A stretch of 64,000 nucleotides of DNA, taken from NCBI RefSeq assembly GCF_900148515.1, contig NZ_FRXN01000002.1:186001-250000 (forward strand), given 5' to 3'. Positions 43,348 to 50,827 of the stretch are shown here, in pieces. This DNA is from Algoriphagus zhangzhouensis (GTDB lineage Bacteria; Bacteroidota; Bacteroidia; Cytophagales; Cyclobacteriaceae). The notes under the pieces were generated by a model, which was not told the origin of the DNA, ran no database searches, and saw only the letters and a program-made list of their open reading frames with translations. A program made the translations under genes and the position numbers. Each line of letters starts with the position of its first letter. Within the stretch, counting starts at the first letter, position 1.

Positions 43348-44797
43348 ACATCTCCGGAAGTGGAAATTCTACTTCGAAGGTTGTACCACCCCCAACAACG
43401 CTTTGGACTTGGATGCCGGCATTGTGGCTTGACAATATATTCAGGGTAGATGTTAGGCCTAGACCTGTTCCATCTGATTTATCTGTATAGAATGGGTCAA
43501 AAATCCTTTTTAAATCCTCTTTGCAAATCCCCTTCCCATTATCTGTGATTTCTAGTAAAATGGACTTTTTGGAATGAAACATGGAAATTGACAACTTACC
43601 CTTATCATGATCTATTGCTTCGATTCCATTGATCAAAATATTCACCAGCGCGATTGAAAGCTTTTCTCTATCAACAAATAATCTTGGAGCATCGCCCTTC
43701 AAATCCATTTCAAGCTTGATTCCTTTTAGATTGGCCCGATCTCTTACCAATGCTATAATCTCATCGATAATATCATCCAATGAGCATAATTCCAATTGAA
43801 GCTCCTTTGGCTTGGAAGAGCTAAGCAAGTCTCCCATTAATTTTTCAATCCTATTAGAACTTCTTTGAATAATATCCGAATAGACTTTAACCAATTCATT
43901 TTCATCGGCCATTTCCTCTTTGATATTATCCAGAGCCAAATTCAAATTGGTCAAAGGGTTTCTGATTTCATGCGCAATCGTTCTTGCCAATTTGCCGGTC
44001 ATTGAAAGCTTTTCAGCAACCATCATATCCAGCTCAGCCTTTTTCCAGAGTGTCAAATCACGAATAATCCCTTGGTAGCAACAATTTTCATCAGCTTGAT
44101 CTGGAATGAAAATGCAATTGAAAAGGCAAGTTTTAAGCTCCCCTGTTTTGGTGAGCATTGAGACCTCAAAGTCTTTGACAACTTCGTATTTCTCCAACTG
44201 ATCTAAACAGAAATCATAATCTTCTTGCTCAGCAAAAATGTCTTGAAGATTAATTTGGTCTAATTCATTCTCTTCATAGCCGAAAAAGGCGAAAAATGCC
44301 GCATTGAGTTCTAGCATTTCAAACCTCTCATTTGCCAAAAAAATACTATCAAAGGATCTTTCAAAAAGCGAGCGGTACCTTTTTTCCTTTTTATCCAATT
44401 CTTTGATGGTGATACCCTGCTTGATAGTATATCGAATCGACCTTTGGAGACTATCTGGGGTCAATTCTCCTTTTACGAGGTAGTCAAATGCTCCCGCTAC
44501 ACTGGCATCAATATCAATTTTGGAATCATTTCTACCTGTAAGCAAAATGGAAGGAGTAAGGATTTCATGTTTTTTGATGAAATCCATCAATTTAAGTCCA
44601 TTCTCCTTTCCTAAATAAAAATCTATCAAAAAGAGATCAAAATCCCCATTGAGGATCTTTTCTTTTCCTTCTTCAGGGTCAGAGACCCAATCAATTTCCG
44701 ATTTAAAATTCTCAATATCAGACAAATACTCTTTGATTAGAAAGGCATCATCCTCGTCATCCTCAATGAGCAATAGCTTGACAAATTTTATTGGCAT
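43346..44797 (-). CDS. Hybrid protein: receiver, PAS, histidine kinase
   Basis: A 483-residue cytoplasmic protein. Order: receiver (about 5-125, acidic pair in LLIEDDEDD and phospho-acceptor Asp59), PAS (about 135-255), HisKA with the H-box RTIAHEIRNPLTNLNLALDN, and HATPase (about 375-480, with DNGKGICKEDL and GTGLGLTSTLNIL). A receiver at the N-terminus of a kinase suggests it is itself controlled by phosphorylation. Its start ATG shares one base with the stop of the preceding receiver gene. Confidence 0.93.
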   Translation of the reverse strand: MPIKFVKLLLIEDDEDDAFLIKEYLSDIENFKSEIDWVSDPEEGKEKILNGDFDLFLIDFYLGKENGLKLMDFIKKHEILTPSILLTGRNDSKIDIDASVAGAFDYLVKGELTPDSLQRSIRYTIKQGITIKELDKKEKRYRSLFERSFDSIFLANERFEMLELNAAFFAFFGYEENELDQINLQDIFAEQEDYDFCLDQLEKYEVVKDFEVSMLTKTGELKTCLFNCIFIPDQADENCCYQGIIRDLTLWKKAELDMMVAEKLSMTGKLARTIAHEIRNPLTNLNLALDNIKEEMADENELVKVYSDIIQRSSNRIEKLMGDLLSSSKPKELQLELCSLDDIIDEIIALVRDRANLKGIKLEMDLKGDAPRLFVDREKLSIALVNILINGIEAIDHDKGKLSISMFHSKKSILLEITDNGKGICKEDLKRIFDPFYTDKSDGTGLGLTSTLNILSSHNAGIQVQSVVGGGTTFEVEFPLPEM

Positions 44798-45249
44798 TAG
44801 TTTTTATTTTCTGGCAGGGACACTGTACCCAACCAATAGTTGCTGATTTCTTTGGTCACTTCCACCAAATCTTGAAAGTTTACCGGTTTGGAAATGAAAG
44901 AATTCACTCCCAAATCATAGCATTCCAAAACATCTGTATCAGCACGGGAAGTTGTCAATACAACAATGGGTATCTTTTTCAAAACTGGATCTGCTTTGAT
45001 CAGTTTCAAAGCGGATCGGCCATCCATTTTAGGCATATTGAGATCCAACAGGATCAAGCCAGGAGTAAAACAGTCTTTGCCCTCAAATTTCCCAGTCTTA
45101 TTAAGATACTCTAAGAGTTCTTCACCATTCTCTACGAAACAGATCGAATTCGAAATGTTATTCTCTCGAAGTGCTTCCTGAAGCAGAATTTGATCATCAT
45201 GATCATCATCAGCCATCAAGAGTGAAATTTTACTGTTAATCTTATTCAT
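44797..45249 (-). CDS. Single-domain response regulator (Rcp1-like)
   Basis: A 150-residue receiver with no output domain. Landmarks: LLMADDDHDDQILL (acidic pocket), ILLDLNMPKMDGR (phospho-acceptor Asp69), VVLTTS and SFISKPV. The extended beta4-alpha4 and C-terminal region is like cyanobacterial Rcp1, which pairs with PAS/GAF kinases. It lies between two kinase genes, 19 bases after the larger one, and is probably their phosphate partner. Confidence 0.92.
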   Translation of the reverse strand: MNKINSKISLLMADDDHDDQILLQEALRENNISNSICFVENGEELLEYLNKTGKFEGKDCFTPGLILLDLNMPKMDGRSALKLIKADPVLKKIPIVVLTTSRADTDVLECYDLGVNSFISKPVNFQDLVEVTKEISNYWLGTVSLPENKN

Positions 45250-45268
45250 CGTTTTCCCAGTAGAGGAT

Positions 45269-47089
45269 TTAGCTACTGGAAGGAAATATAACTATAAATT
45301 TCGATCCTACACCCTCTTTACTTTCTGCTACTATGCCTCCTCCATGATGAGTGGCAATTTTCTTACATATAGCCAAACCAATTCCGGTTCCTTCAAACTC
45401 ATTTTTGCCATGAAGCCTCTGGAAAACATTGAATATCTGATCCTTATACTTTTCGTTAAATCCTATTCCATTATCCTCGACTGTGACAGCTACATAGTTA
45501 TCATATTTGGGGGTAATGGAGAATTTTTCAGGTAATTCCTCACCTTTAATTTTTTTTGCTGTTATTTTAACCACAGGGTCAACCCCATCTCTAGAGAACT
45601 TCATTCCGTTACTGACCAGATTTTGGAAAAGTCTTTGTACTTGACTCTTTACTCCCAAAATTTTCGGAAGCATCTCTACCTCCACCAGGGCATTTTTACG
45701 ACATATTTGATCCTCTAAATCATCCTTGATCTCTTCAAAAACAAGGTTCAAATCAACCGCCCCAGGCAATTCACTACTTCTAGTGATTCTGGAAAAAGCG
45801 AGAAGGTCCTCTATTAGATTTTGCATCCTTTTGGCTGCTGCCTGCATTCTATCAATGTAGATTTGGCCATTTTCATCGAGGTCTCCTTTGTACTTCATGA
45901 GAAGTCGGTCTCCAAATGAGCGAATCTTCCTCAAAGGCTCTTGCAAATCGTGAGAAGCAACATAAGCAAACTGTTCCAAATCCTCATTGGATCTTTTTAG
46001 TTCTTGAGTATAGTTTGCCAGTTTGATTCCTGTTTCTTTTTCCTTGGTGATATCAGAAAAAGTCACCACAAATCCATCTTCAAACTTGGTCGCCAGCACT
46101 TTGAACCAAGTTAGCTTTCCATCCAAATCATATTCGATTTCGGATTTGAAATCCCAGCCGTTTTCTGTAACACGGCAATATTCATTGAACAAATAGCCTT
46201 TGTTTCCAGGAAACACTTCTAGGAGATTTTGACCAACCAGCTTGAATTGATCCCGGTTTGTCAATAGAGTTGCCGCCTCATTTGCCAAAAGTATTTTAAA
46301 GTCTCGTATCTCCCCATCGTTATTTCGTATAGCCTCATATGCTAAAATTCCATCCCGAGAACTGTCCAAAACATTCCTTAGGAGCCTGCTTACCTGATTG
46401 CTTCTTTCAGTTGCTTCTTCTAATTCTCCCAAGGCTTTAGTGAGGTATTTGGACTTTTTATCTCTTTCTTCAAGCAATTGAACCGCCCGAGTGAAAAGAA
46501 GCAGAATACCTCCAAAAGCAATCAAAACGATTACTAGAAAATTGATAGGGGTTAATTTTCTAAATCCGCCTTCTTCCTCTATTTCAATTTTGGTTGAACC
46601 GCTCGTGATTTTACTAATATCTTCAGCAACCTCGCGGATCTGATCCATGTTCAGTTTCCCCTCAGTCATTAACCTCAATTCCTCAGGCTGATAATTTGGA
46701 GTTTCTCTTTTGGCAGCACGGAGGATCTTTTCAATTATCTCCATTTGATTCTGTACCAAAACCCTCAATTGATCAACTTTTGATATAATTTCCGGCTGAT
46801 AGTTGGACACACTATCCAACTTATCAATCATGATGGGTATTTCGCTTTTTGCAATGAAATATGGCTCTAAATAGGACTCATTGTCACTCAATTGGTAGCC
46901 TCGATGTCCTGTTTCAGCATCTTTGATTAAAGATAGGACTTGTGTAGTTGTCTGAATGGTAAAATTGGCTTCGTGAATATTACCAACAGTCTCAATATAC
47001 TTACTGAGATTCCAATAGGTCCATATGCAGAGAAGCAATAGGATACCTACTGTGACCGAAAACAAAATTCTAAGACTATTTAGATTCAT
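45269..47089 (-). CDS. CHASE3-PAS sensor histidine kinase
   Basis: A 606-residue membrane sensor. Two helices (about 8-25 and 183-201) enclose a CHASE3 periplasmic domain with LIKDAETGHRGYQLSDNESY. Then come a coiled coil, a PAS domain (about 240-360), HisKA with the H-box FAYVASHDLQEPLRKIRSF, and HATPase (about 490-603, with VEDNGIGFNEKY and GTGIGLAICKKIATHHGG). It is like bacteriophytochrome-type kinases that use single-domain receivers. Confidence 0.94.
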   Translation of the reverse strand: MNLNSLRILFSVTVGILLLLCIWTYWNLSKYIETVGNIHEANFTIQTTTQVLSLIKDAETGHRGYQLSDNESYLEPYFIAKSEIPIMIDKLDSVSNYQPEIISKVDQLRVLVQNQMEIIEKILRAAKRETPNYQPEELRLMTEGKLNMDQIREVAEDISKITSGSTKIEIEEEGGFRKLTPINFLVIVLIAFGGILLLFTRAVQLLEERDKKSKYLTKALGELEEATERSNQVSRLLRNVLDSSRDGILAYEAIRNNDGEIRDFKILLANEAATLLTNRDQFKLVGQNLLEVFPGNKGYLFNEYCRVTENGWDFKSEIEYDLDGKLTWFKVLATKFEDGFVVTFSDITKEKETGIKLANYTQELKRSNEDLEQFAYVASHDLQEPLRKIRSFGDRLLMKYKGDLDENGQIYIDRMQAAAKRMQNLIEDLLAFSRITRSSELPGAVDLNLVFEEIKDDLEDQICRKNALVEVEMLPKILGVKSQVQRLFQNLVSNGMKFSRDGVDPVVKITAKKIKGEELPEKFSITPKYDNYVAVTVEDNGIGFNEKYKDQIFNVFQRLHGKNEFEGTGIGLAICKKIATHHGGGIVAESKEGVGSKFIVIFPSSS

Positions 47090-47126
47090 AAGTTGAGTGC
47101 AAGGAATTCACTGGAAAAAATGATTT

Positions 47127-48524
47127 TTAGTAATCCTGAATATTGTATTGCTTCAGCTTATTATAGAGAGTTTTCCTGTCAATTTCCAACAATTCTGCTG
47201 CTTTCGATTTATTGTATCTACTTGCTTCCAAAGCATTTAGAATCGCCTCTTTTTCCGCCTCTTCAGAAGCCGCCTTCAGTGTAAGATTTTCCTCTTTGGA
47301 TTCGTCTGATCCAGATTGGGAAGGAGTTCTGCTCGCATGGATGATTTCATCCGGCAAGGCACTAGGCTGTACCGCATCCCCGGTGGTCAGCAATACGGCC
47401 CTTTTCACCACATTATTGAGTTCTCTGAGATTCCCGTACCATTGATAGTTCAGAAAATGGTTTACAACCTCCTCGGAAAACGTTTGAACATTCTTTTTTA
47501 AAGATTGATTGGAAAGATTCAAGAAGTGTTCTGCAAAGGTCATAATGTCATTTTTTCGTTCGCGAAGAGGCAAAAGATTGATTTTAAATTCATTGATCCT
47601 GTGGTAAAGATCTTCTCTAAATTCTCCTTCTTTAATTGCTTCCGTTAGGTTTTCATTCGTTGCAGCAATAATCCTCACATCGATATCAATATCCTTTTGT
47701 CCACCGATTCTCTTGATTTTTCTTTCCTGAATGACTCGGAGAAGTTTGACCTGATTTTCGTAGCTCAAATTCCCAATCTCATCTAGAAATATGGTTCCCC
47801 CGTTTGCCAACTCAAAGCTACCTGGCTTATCAGATATGGCCCCTGTAAATGAGCCTTTCATGTGCCCAAACAATTCAGATCCTGCCAACTCTTTAGGCAA
47901 AGCTCCACAATCAATAGCAATAAAGGGCTTTCCGGCACGGTCACTTTTTTGATGAATGGAATTGGAAACAAACTCCTTCCCGGTTCCTGTCTCACCAATT
48001 ACTAACACAGACATATCAGTGGGACCGATCAAATCAATATGCTCCAACACTTTCAATGAAGCCTTGCTCGATCCATGAATGAATTTTGAGGTAGCTGGAG
48101 CTTCTTGTTTCTTTTCTGATTTTACAGGAGTTTTTCCTGCTCGGATATCATTCTTTTCCTGATTCTTTTGAATGGTTTCTTTTACTGTGACTAAAAGCTC
48201 ATCAGGATAAAGAGGCTTGGTTACATAATCATTTGCTCCATATCTAAAAGTCTCGACAGCTGTCTGAACATCACTGTATCCTGTGATGATAATTACGGCA
48301 GCACTTGGGCTCAATACCTTTATTCTTTGCAATGCATCTACTCCAGTCATATCTGGAAGTCTGTAATCACAGAGTATCAAATCATACTCATTGGAGCGAA
48401 GAAGTTTCAATCCATCTTCAGCTTTGTATGCTACATCAACTTCATAATTTGATTTCTTCAAAAAATTGGACAAAACCTTACAAAGGTCCTGGTCATCGTC
48501 TATTACTAAAATCTTCTGGCTCAT
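47127..48524 (-). CDS. NtrC-family sigma-54-dependent response regulator
   Basis: A 465-residue activator: receiver (1-120, phospho-acceptor Asp53), AAA+ domain (about 150-380) and a Fis-type helix-turn-helix at the end (EASRYNKSKAAELLEIDRKT). Walker A is GETGTGKEFV. The sigma-54 contact loop reads GSFTGA instead of the usual GAFTGA. Walker B is GGTIFLDEIGNL. It should activate -24/-12 promoters from upstream sites. Candidate targets are its own operon and csbD/DUF1328. Confidence 0.95.
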   Translation of the reverse strand: MSQKILVIDDDQDLCKVLSNFLKKSNYEVDVAYKAEDGLKLLRSNEYDLILCDYRLPDMTGVDALQRIKVLSPSAAVIIITGYSDVQTAVETFRYGANDYVTKPLYPDELLVTVKETIQKNQEKNDIRAGKTPVKSEKKQEAPATSKFIHGSSKASLKVLEHIDLIGPTDMSVLVIGETGTGKEFVSNSIHQKSDRAGKPFIAIDCGALPKELAGSELFGHMKGSFTGAISDKPGSFELANGGTIFLDEIGNLSYENQVKLLRVIQERKIKRIGGQKDIDIDVRIIAATNENLTEAIKEGEFREDLYHRINEFKINLLPLRERKNDIMTFAEHFLNLSNQSLKKNVQTFSEEVVNHFLNYQWYGNLRELNNVVKRAVLLTTGDAVQPSALPDEIIHASRTPSQSGSDESKEENLTLKAASEEAEKEAILNALEASRYNKSKAAELLEIDRKTLYNKLKQYNIQDY

Positions 48525-48548
48525 AGGTTCGCTGGATTATTACTCAAT

Positions 48549-48890
48549 TTAAATACTGTCAAGGATCTCGGCTACTTTTTTCTTAGTGAATGGTTTGGGT
48601 AGAAAAAAATCTGCTCCTTGTTCTATTACTTTTTTCCTTTCGGAATCATAGGCACTGATTACAATTACTTTTTGGTTTTTCGGATACCCTTTGATAAAAT
48701 CCAACATTTCAAACCCACTTCCGTCAGTAAGGTTTAGATCCAAGAAAATTATTTCATAGTTATTTTCCCGAAACTTCACTTTAGCCTCCCTTATTGTATT
48801 TACAAATTCATTGGGAACTCCCATAGATCTCAGCTGAATTGAAAGAAGGGAACACAAATCAACTTCATCATCTATTATTAGTGCATTCAT
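48549..48890 (-). CDS. Single-domain response regulator, first gene of the two-component operon
   Basis: A 113-residue receiver only. LIIDDEVDLCSLL (acidic pocket), FLDLNLTDGSGFEML (phospho-acceptor Asp51), VISAY and FLPKPFTKKKVAEIL (Lys99) are all in place. It is 24 bases upstream of the NtrC-type gene. Lacking an output domain, it probably acts as a phosphate relay or sink. Confidence 0.92.
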   Translation of the reverse strand: MNALIIDDEVDLCSLLSIQLRSMGVPNEFVNTIREAKVKFRENNYEIIFLDLNLTDGSGFEMLDFIKGYPKNQKVIVISAYDSERKKVIEQGADFFLPKPFTKKKVAEILDSI

Positions 48891-48921
48891 CTTTAAAATT
48901 CCTCCATCTCCATCCCTGTCG

Positions 48922-48937
48922 TGTGAATATCATGCCA
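48922..48937 (-). promoter_or_regulatory. Sigma-54-like element upstream of the two-component operon (weak)
   Basis: TGGCATGATATTCACA keeps TGGCA at -24 and the C of the -12 GC but lacks TTG. It lies 32-47 bases upstream of the ATG at 48890. Confidence 0.22.
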
Positions 48938-48969
48938 TATCGATCCTGCTCGGTTAGGCCATTTCCTGT

Positions 48970-49018
48970 GAAAGAATGTGGAAAAAAATTCCCAAAAAAC
49001 TGTAGAAAATTTTCTACA
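48970..49018 (+). promoter_or_regulatory. Compound upstream element, two-component operon/DUF2059 copy
   Basis: GAAAGAATGTGGAA (48970-48983), then AACTGTAGAA (48998-49007), whose TGTAGAA starts the perfect 18-bp palindrome TGTAGAA-AATT-TTCTACA (49001-49018). A further imperfect dyad TGTGGAA-N5-TTCCCA covers 48977-48994. Same order and orientation as the copy at 42975-43019. Confidence 0.6.
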
Positions 49019-49093
49019 CACATCAAATTAAACTAGTCTTTTAATTCATTATTTTAGATATTAAACAACTACTACTATCACAATTTTAAAACC

Positions 49094-49534
49094 ATGAAAA
49101 AACTATTCTTTAGCCTAGCTTTCATTCTAACTGTGAGCTATTCATTTGCTCAGGAAATTGAAAAAGCACCTGTTATTAAGCTTTTGGAAGCTATGAACAT
49201 TGACCAGACCATGTCACAAACCATAGACGCAATAGCCAAAACTCCGGCCTATGCGGCTATGGACATTCCTCAGGAAGTTTGGGATGAATTCAAAAAGGAG
49301 TTCAATTCCCATAACTTAATGGATCAGCTCGCTCCTATTTACGCCAAATATTACACCGAAGAAGAAATCATTCAATTAACAGAGTTCTACGAATCCCCAA
49401 TCGGTCAAAAAACTATCCAAGTCACGCCCCAACTGATGGGAGAAAGCATGACCGTTGGCCAAAAAATAGGGGCTGATGTCATGAAAAAAGTAATTGAAAA
49501 ACTTGATAAACTAGGGTATTCCAGATCTTCTTAA
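49094..49534 (+). CDS. DUF2059 secreted protein
   Basis: A 146-residue protein with a signal peptide (1-19, ending SFAQ). The mature part has LEAMNIDQTMSQTID and YAKYYTEEEIIQLTEFYESP followed by IGQKTIQVTPQLM, the DUF2059 pattern. It is probably periplasmic; the function is unknown. It is divergent from the two-component operon, so the shared palindromic region may control it too. Confidence 0.88.
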   Translation: MKKLFFSLAFILTVSYSFAQEIEKAPVIKLLEAMNIDQTMSQTIDAIAKTPAYAAMDIPQEVWDEFKKEFNSHNLMDQLAPIYAKYYTEEEIIQLTEFYESPIGQKTIQVTPQLMGESMTVGQKIGADVMKKVIEKLDKLGYSRSS

Positions 49535-49651
49535 AAAAAAAGAAAGAGACTGGCTTTTAAAGCAAATTGATTTAAAATAACCTTTCAACTCCGATTCGTA
49601 AGGTCGAATGTAGTATTTATTGAAAAACCTTATATCTGATTTTACTTCTCC

Positions 49652-49679
49652 GTCCTTTTTCCTGTAGGTGAAAAAGGAC
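49652..49679. repeat. Perfect 10-bp inverted repeat, 8-base spacer
   Basis: GTCCTTTTTC (49652-49661) is the exact inverse of GAAAAAGGAC (49670-49679). An A-run and an AACCCA/TGGGTT pair follow. It may terminate the DUF2059 transcript or be a dispersed intergenic repeat. Confidence 0.8.
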
Positions 49680-49937
49680 CAAAAAACCCACCGCTGTCCA
49701 TTTTTGGGTTAAAATCAATTTCCTCCCCACACGTCGGCAAACTCCTCAATTTTGCATAAAACCTAGACTAAACTTGAAATTTAAGGAAGCAAAATTTTCG
49801 TCAAACAAGCCTCCTAATTTCAACCCTCACAATTGATTTCTTAACACCCAAAACTGGAAGGCGGGGCCAGACTAAATTCAATATTCTTGTCTCAAATTAA
49901 AGTCATCTTTTTTCCAGTAGTCGGAAATTTTTAAGTG

Positions 49938-50138
49938 ACTTCAAATGGATCATTTGCTTTGAAGTGGCTGGTGACGGATTGAGGTCAATAAGCGTTAAGA
50001 AAATCGGCAAGTTCCGAACTTGTTCGGAAATCCGGCGATTTTTAGCGTTTGACCCAATCTGGCAGAAAATGTCCGCAGGCATTTTCAAGCCAATTCAGGC
50101 AAAAGACTTTGGGGGACTTTTGGTCTTTCAAAAGTCCC
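49938..50138. repeat. Three successive hairpins
   Basis: ACTTCAAA/TTTGAAGT (49938-49945, 49958-49965). TTCCGAA-CTTG-TTCGGAA (50012-50029), enclosed by AAAATCG/CGATTTT (50000-50006, 50036-50042) and flanked by AGCGTT direct repeats (49991-49996, 50044-50049). GGGACTTTTG/CAAAAGTCCC with a 6-base loop (50113-50122, 50129-50138). Confidence 0.75.
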
Positions 50139-50230
50139 ATAATCAAAAAATCGAAGGATATTTTTTGAGTTTGTACCTAGAAAGCAGAAGGCTTAGAATG
50201 ACTAAATTTTAGCGATTGAATTAATTTTTT

Positions 50231-50824
50231 TTATAAACTCCAAGTTTTTCCTACATCAGAAAGTGGAATACATCCTTGGTAGGGTCCAGGAATAGGATCA
50301 TAGCTCAAAACGTTTTTCCCAATTTCTTCAGAACTGAAATAGGACCAAAGAACAGAGGATTTCAAGCCTCTATAATAGCCAACTGGCTCCTGAGGGCCAA
50401 CTGCAGATCCCCAAACTCCTTTCGGGAATTTCGCTGTATTCGCTTCATGATCTCTGAAACAAGCGGCTTTATCTTCAGCACTTAATTCAGCAAAGACTTT
50501 CCCATACTTAGACTTACAGTCATTGTTGAATTTTTCAATTTCAGCAATCACATTCTTTTGGCCAGCCTCATCATAAGTCCTAGCATAGATTCGGTCGATG
50601 AAAATATCAGATTTCACATCCAAGCCTCCCGGAGTGTCAGTTTTCGGAAGTAGAAAATCCACGAAAGAGGAAATAAACTTTGCCTGATCTTCATCCAAAA
50701 ACTCAGGTGTCCAGGTCAATCTATCTTGCTTTGCACATGACTGAAGGATACTGAGCAATGTAGGTGCACCAGCGGCAGCACCTAGTGCCATTGCTGATTT
50801 TTTGAGTGCTTCTCTTCTATTCAT
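50231..50824 (-). CDS. Gluconate 2-dehydrogenase subunit 3-family protein
   Basis: A 197-residue protein with a twin-arginine-like leader (MNRREALKKSAMALGAAAGA) and Cys30 in LQSCAKQ, possibly lipid-modified. The mature part has LTWTPEFLDEDQAKFISSFVD, LLPKTDTPGGLDVKSDIFID and a C-terminal GYYRGLKSSVLWSYFSSEEI, matching the family. Such subunits have the Tat signal and carry the GMC dehydrogenase partner across the membrane. It starts 3 bases after the GMC gene stop. Confidence 0.88.
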   Translation of the reverse strand: MNRREALKKSAMALGAAAGAPTLLSILQSCAKQDRLTWTPEFLDEDQAKFISSFVDFLLPKTDTPGGLDVKSDIFIDRIYARTYDEAGQKNVIAEIEKFNNDCKSKYGKVFAELSAEDKAACFRDHEANTAKFPKGVWGSAVGPQEPVGYYRGLKSSVLWSYFSSEEIGKNVLSYDPIPGPYQGCIPLSDVGKTWSL

Positions 50825-50827
50825 GGC

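Larger units (their letters stand above)
49535..50230. other. 696-bp hairpin-rich gap between convergent genes
   Basis: No gene with a recognisable product was seen; the short open frame at 49903-50088 has no clear start or family. The gap holds at least four strong inverted repeats (annotated separately), which is unusual for a region between convergent genes. It could hold a structured RNA or a decayed repeat element. Confidence 0.6.

Noticed and set aside
49903..50088. A 61-codon open frame in the hairpin-rich gap
   Set aside because: It runs through two of the hairpins, has no recognisable domain and no promoter or clear ribosome site.
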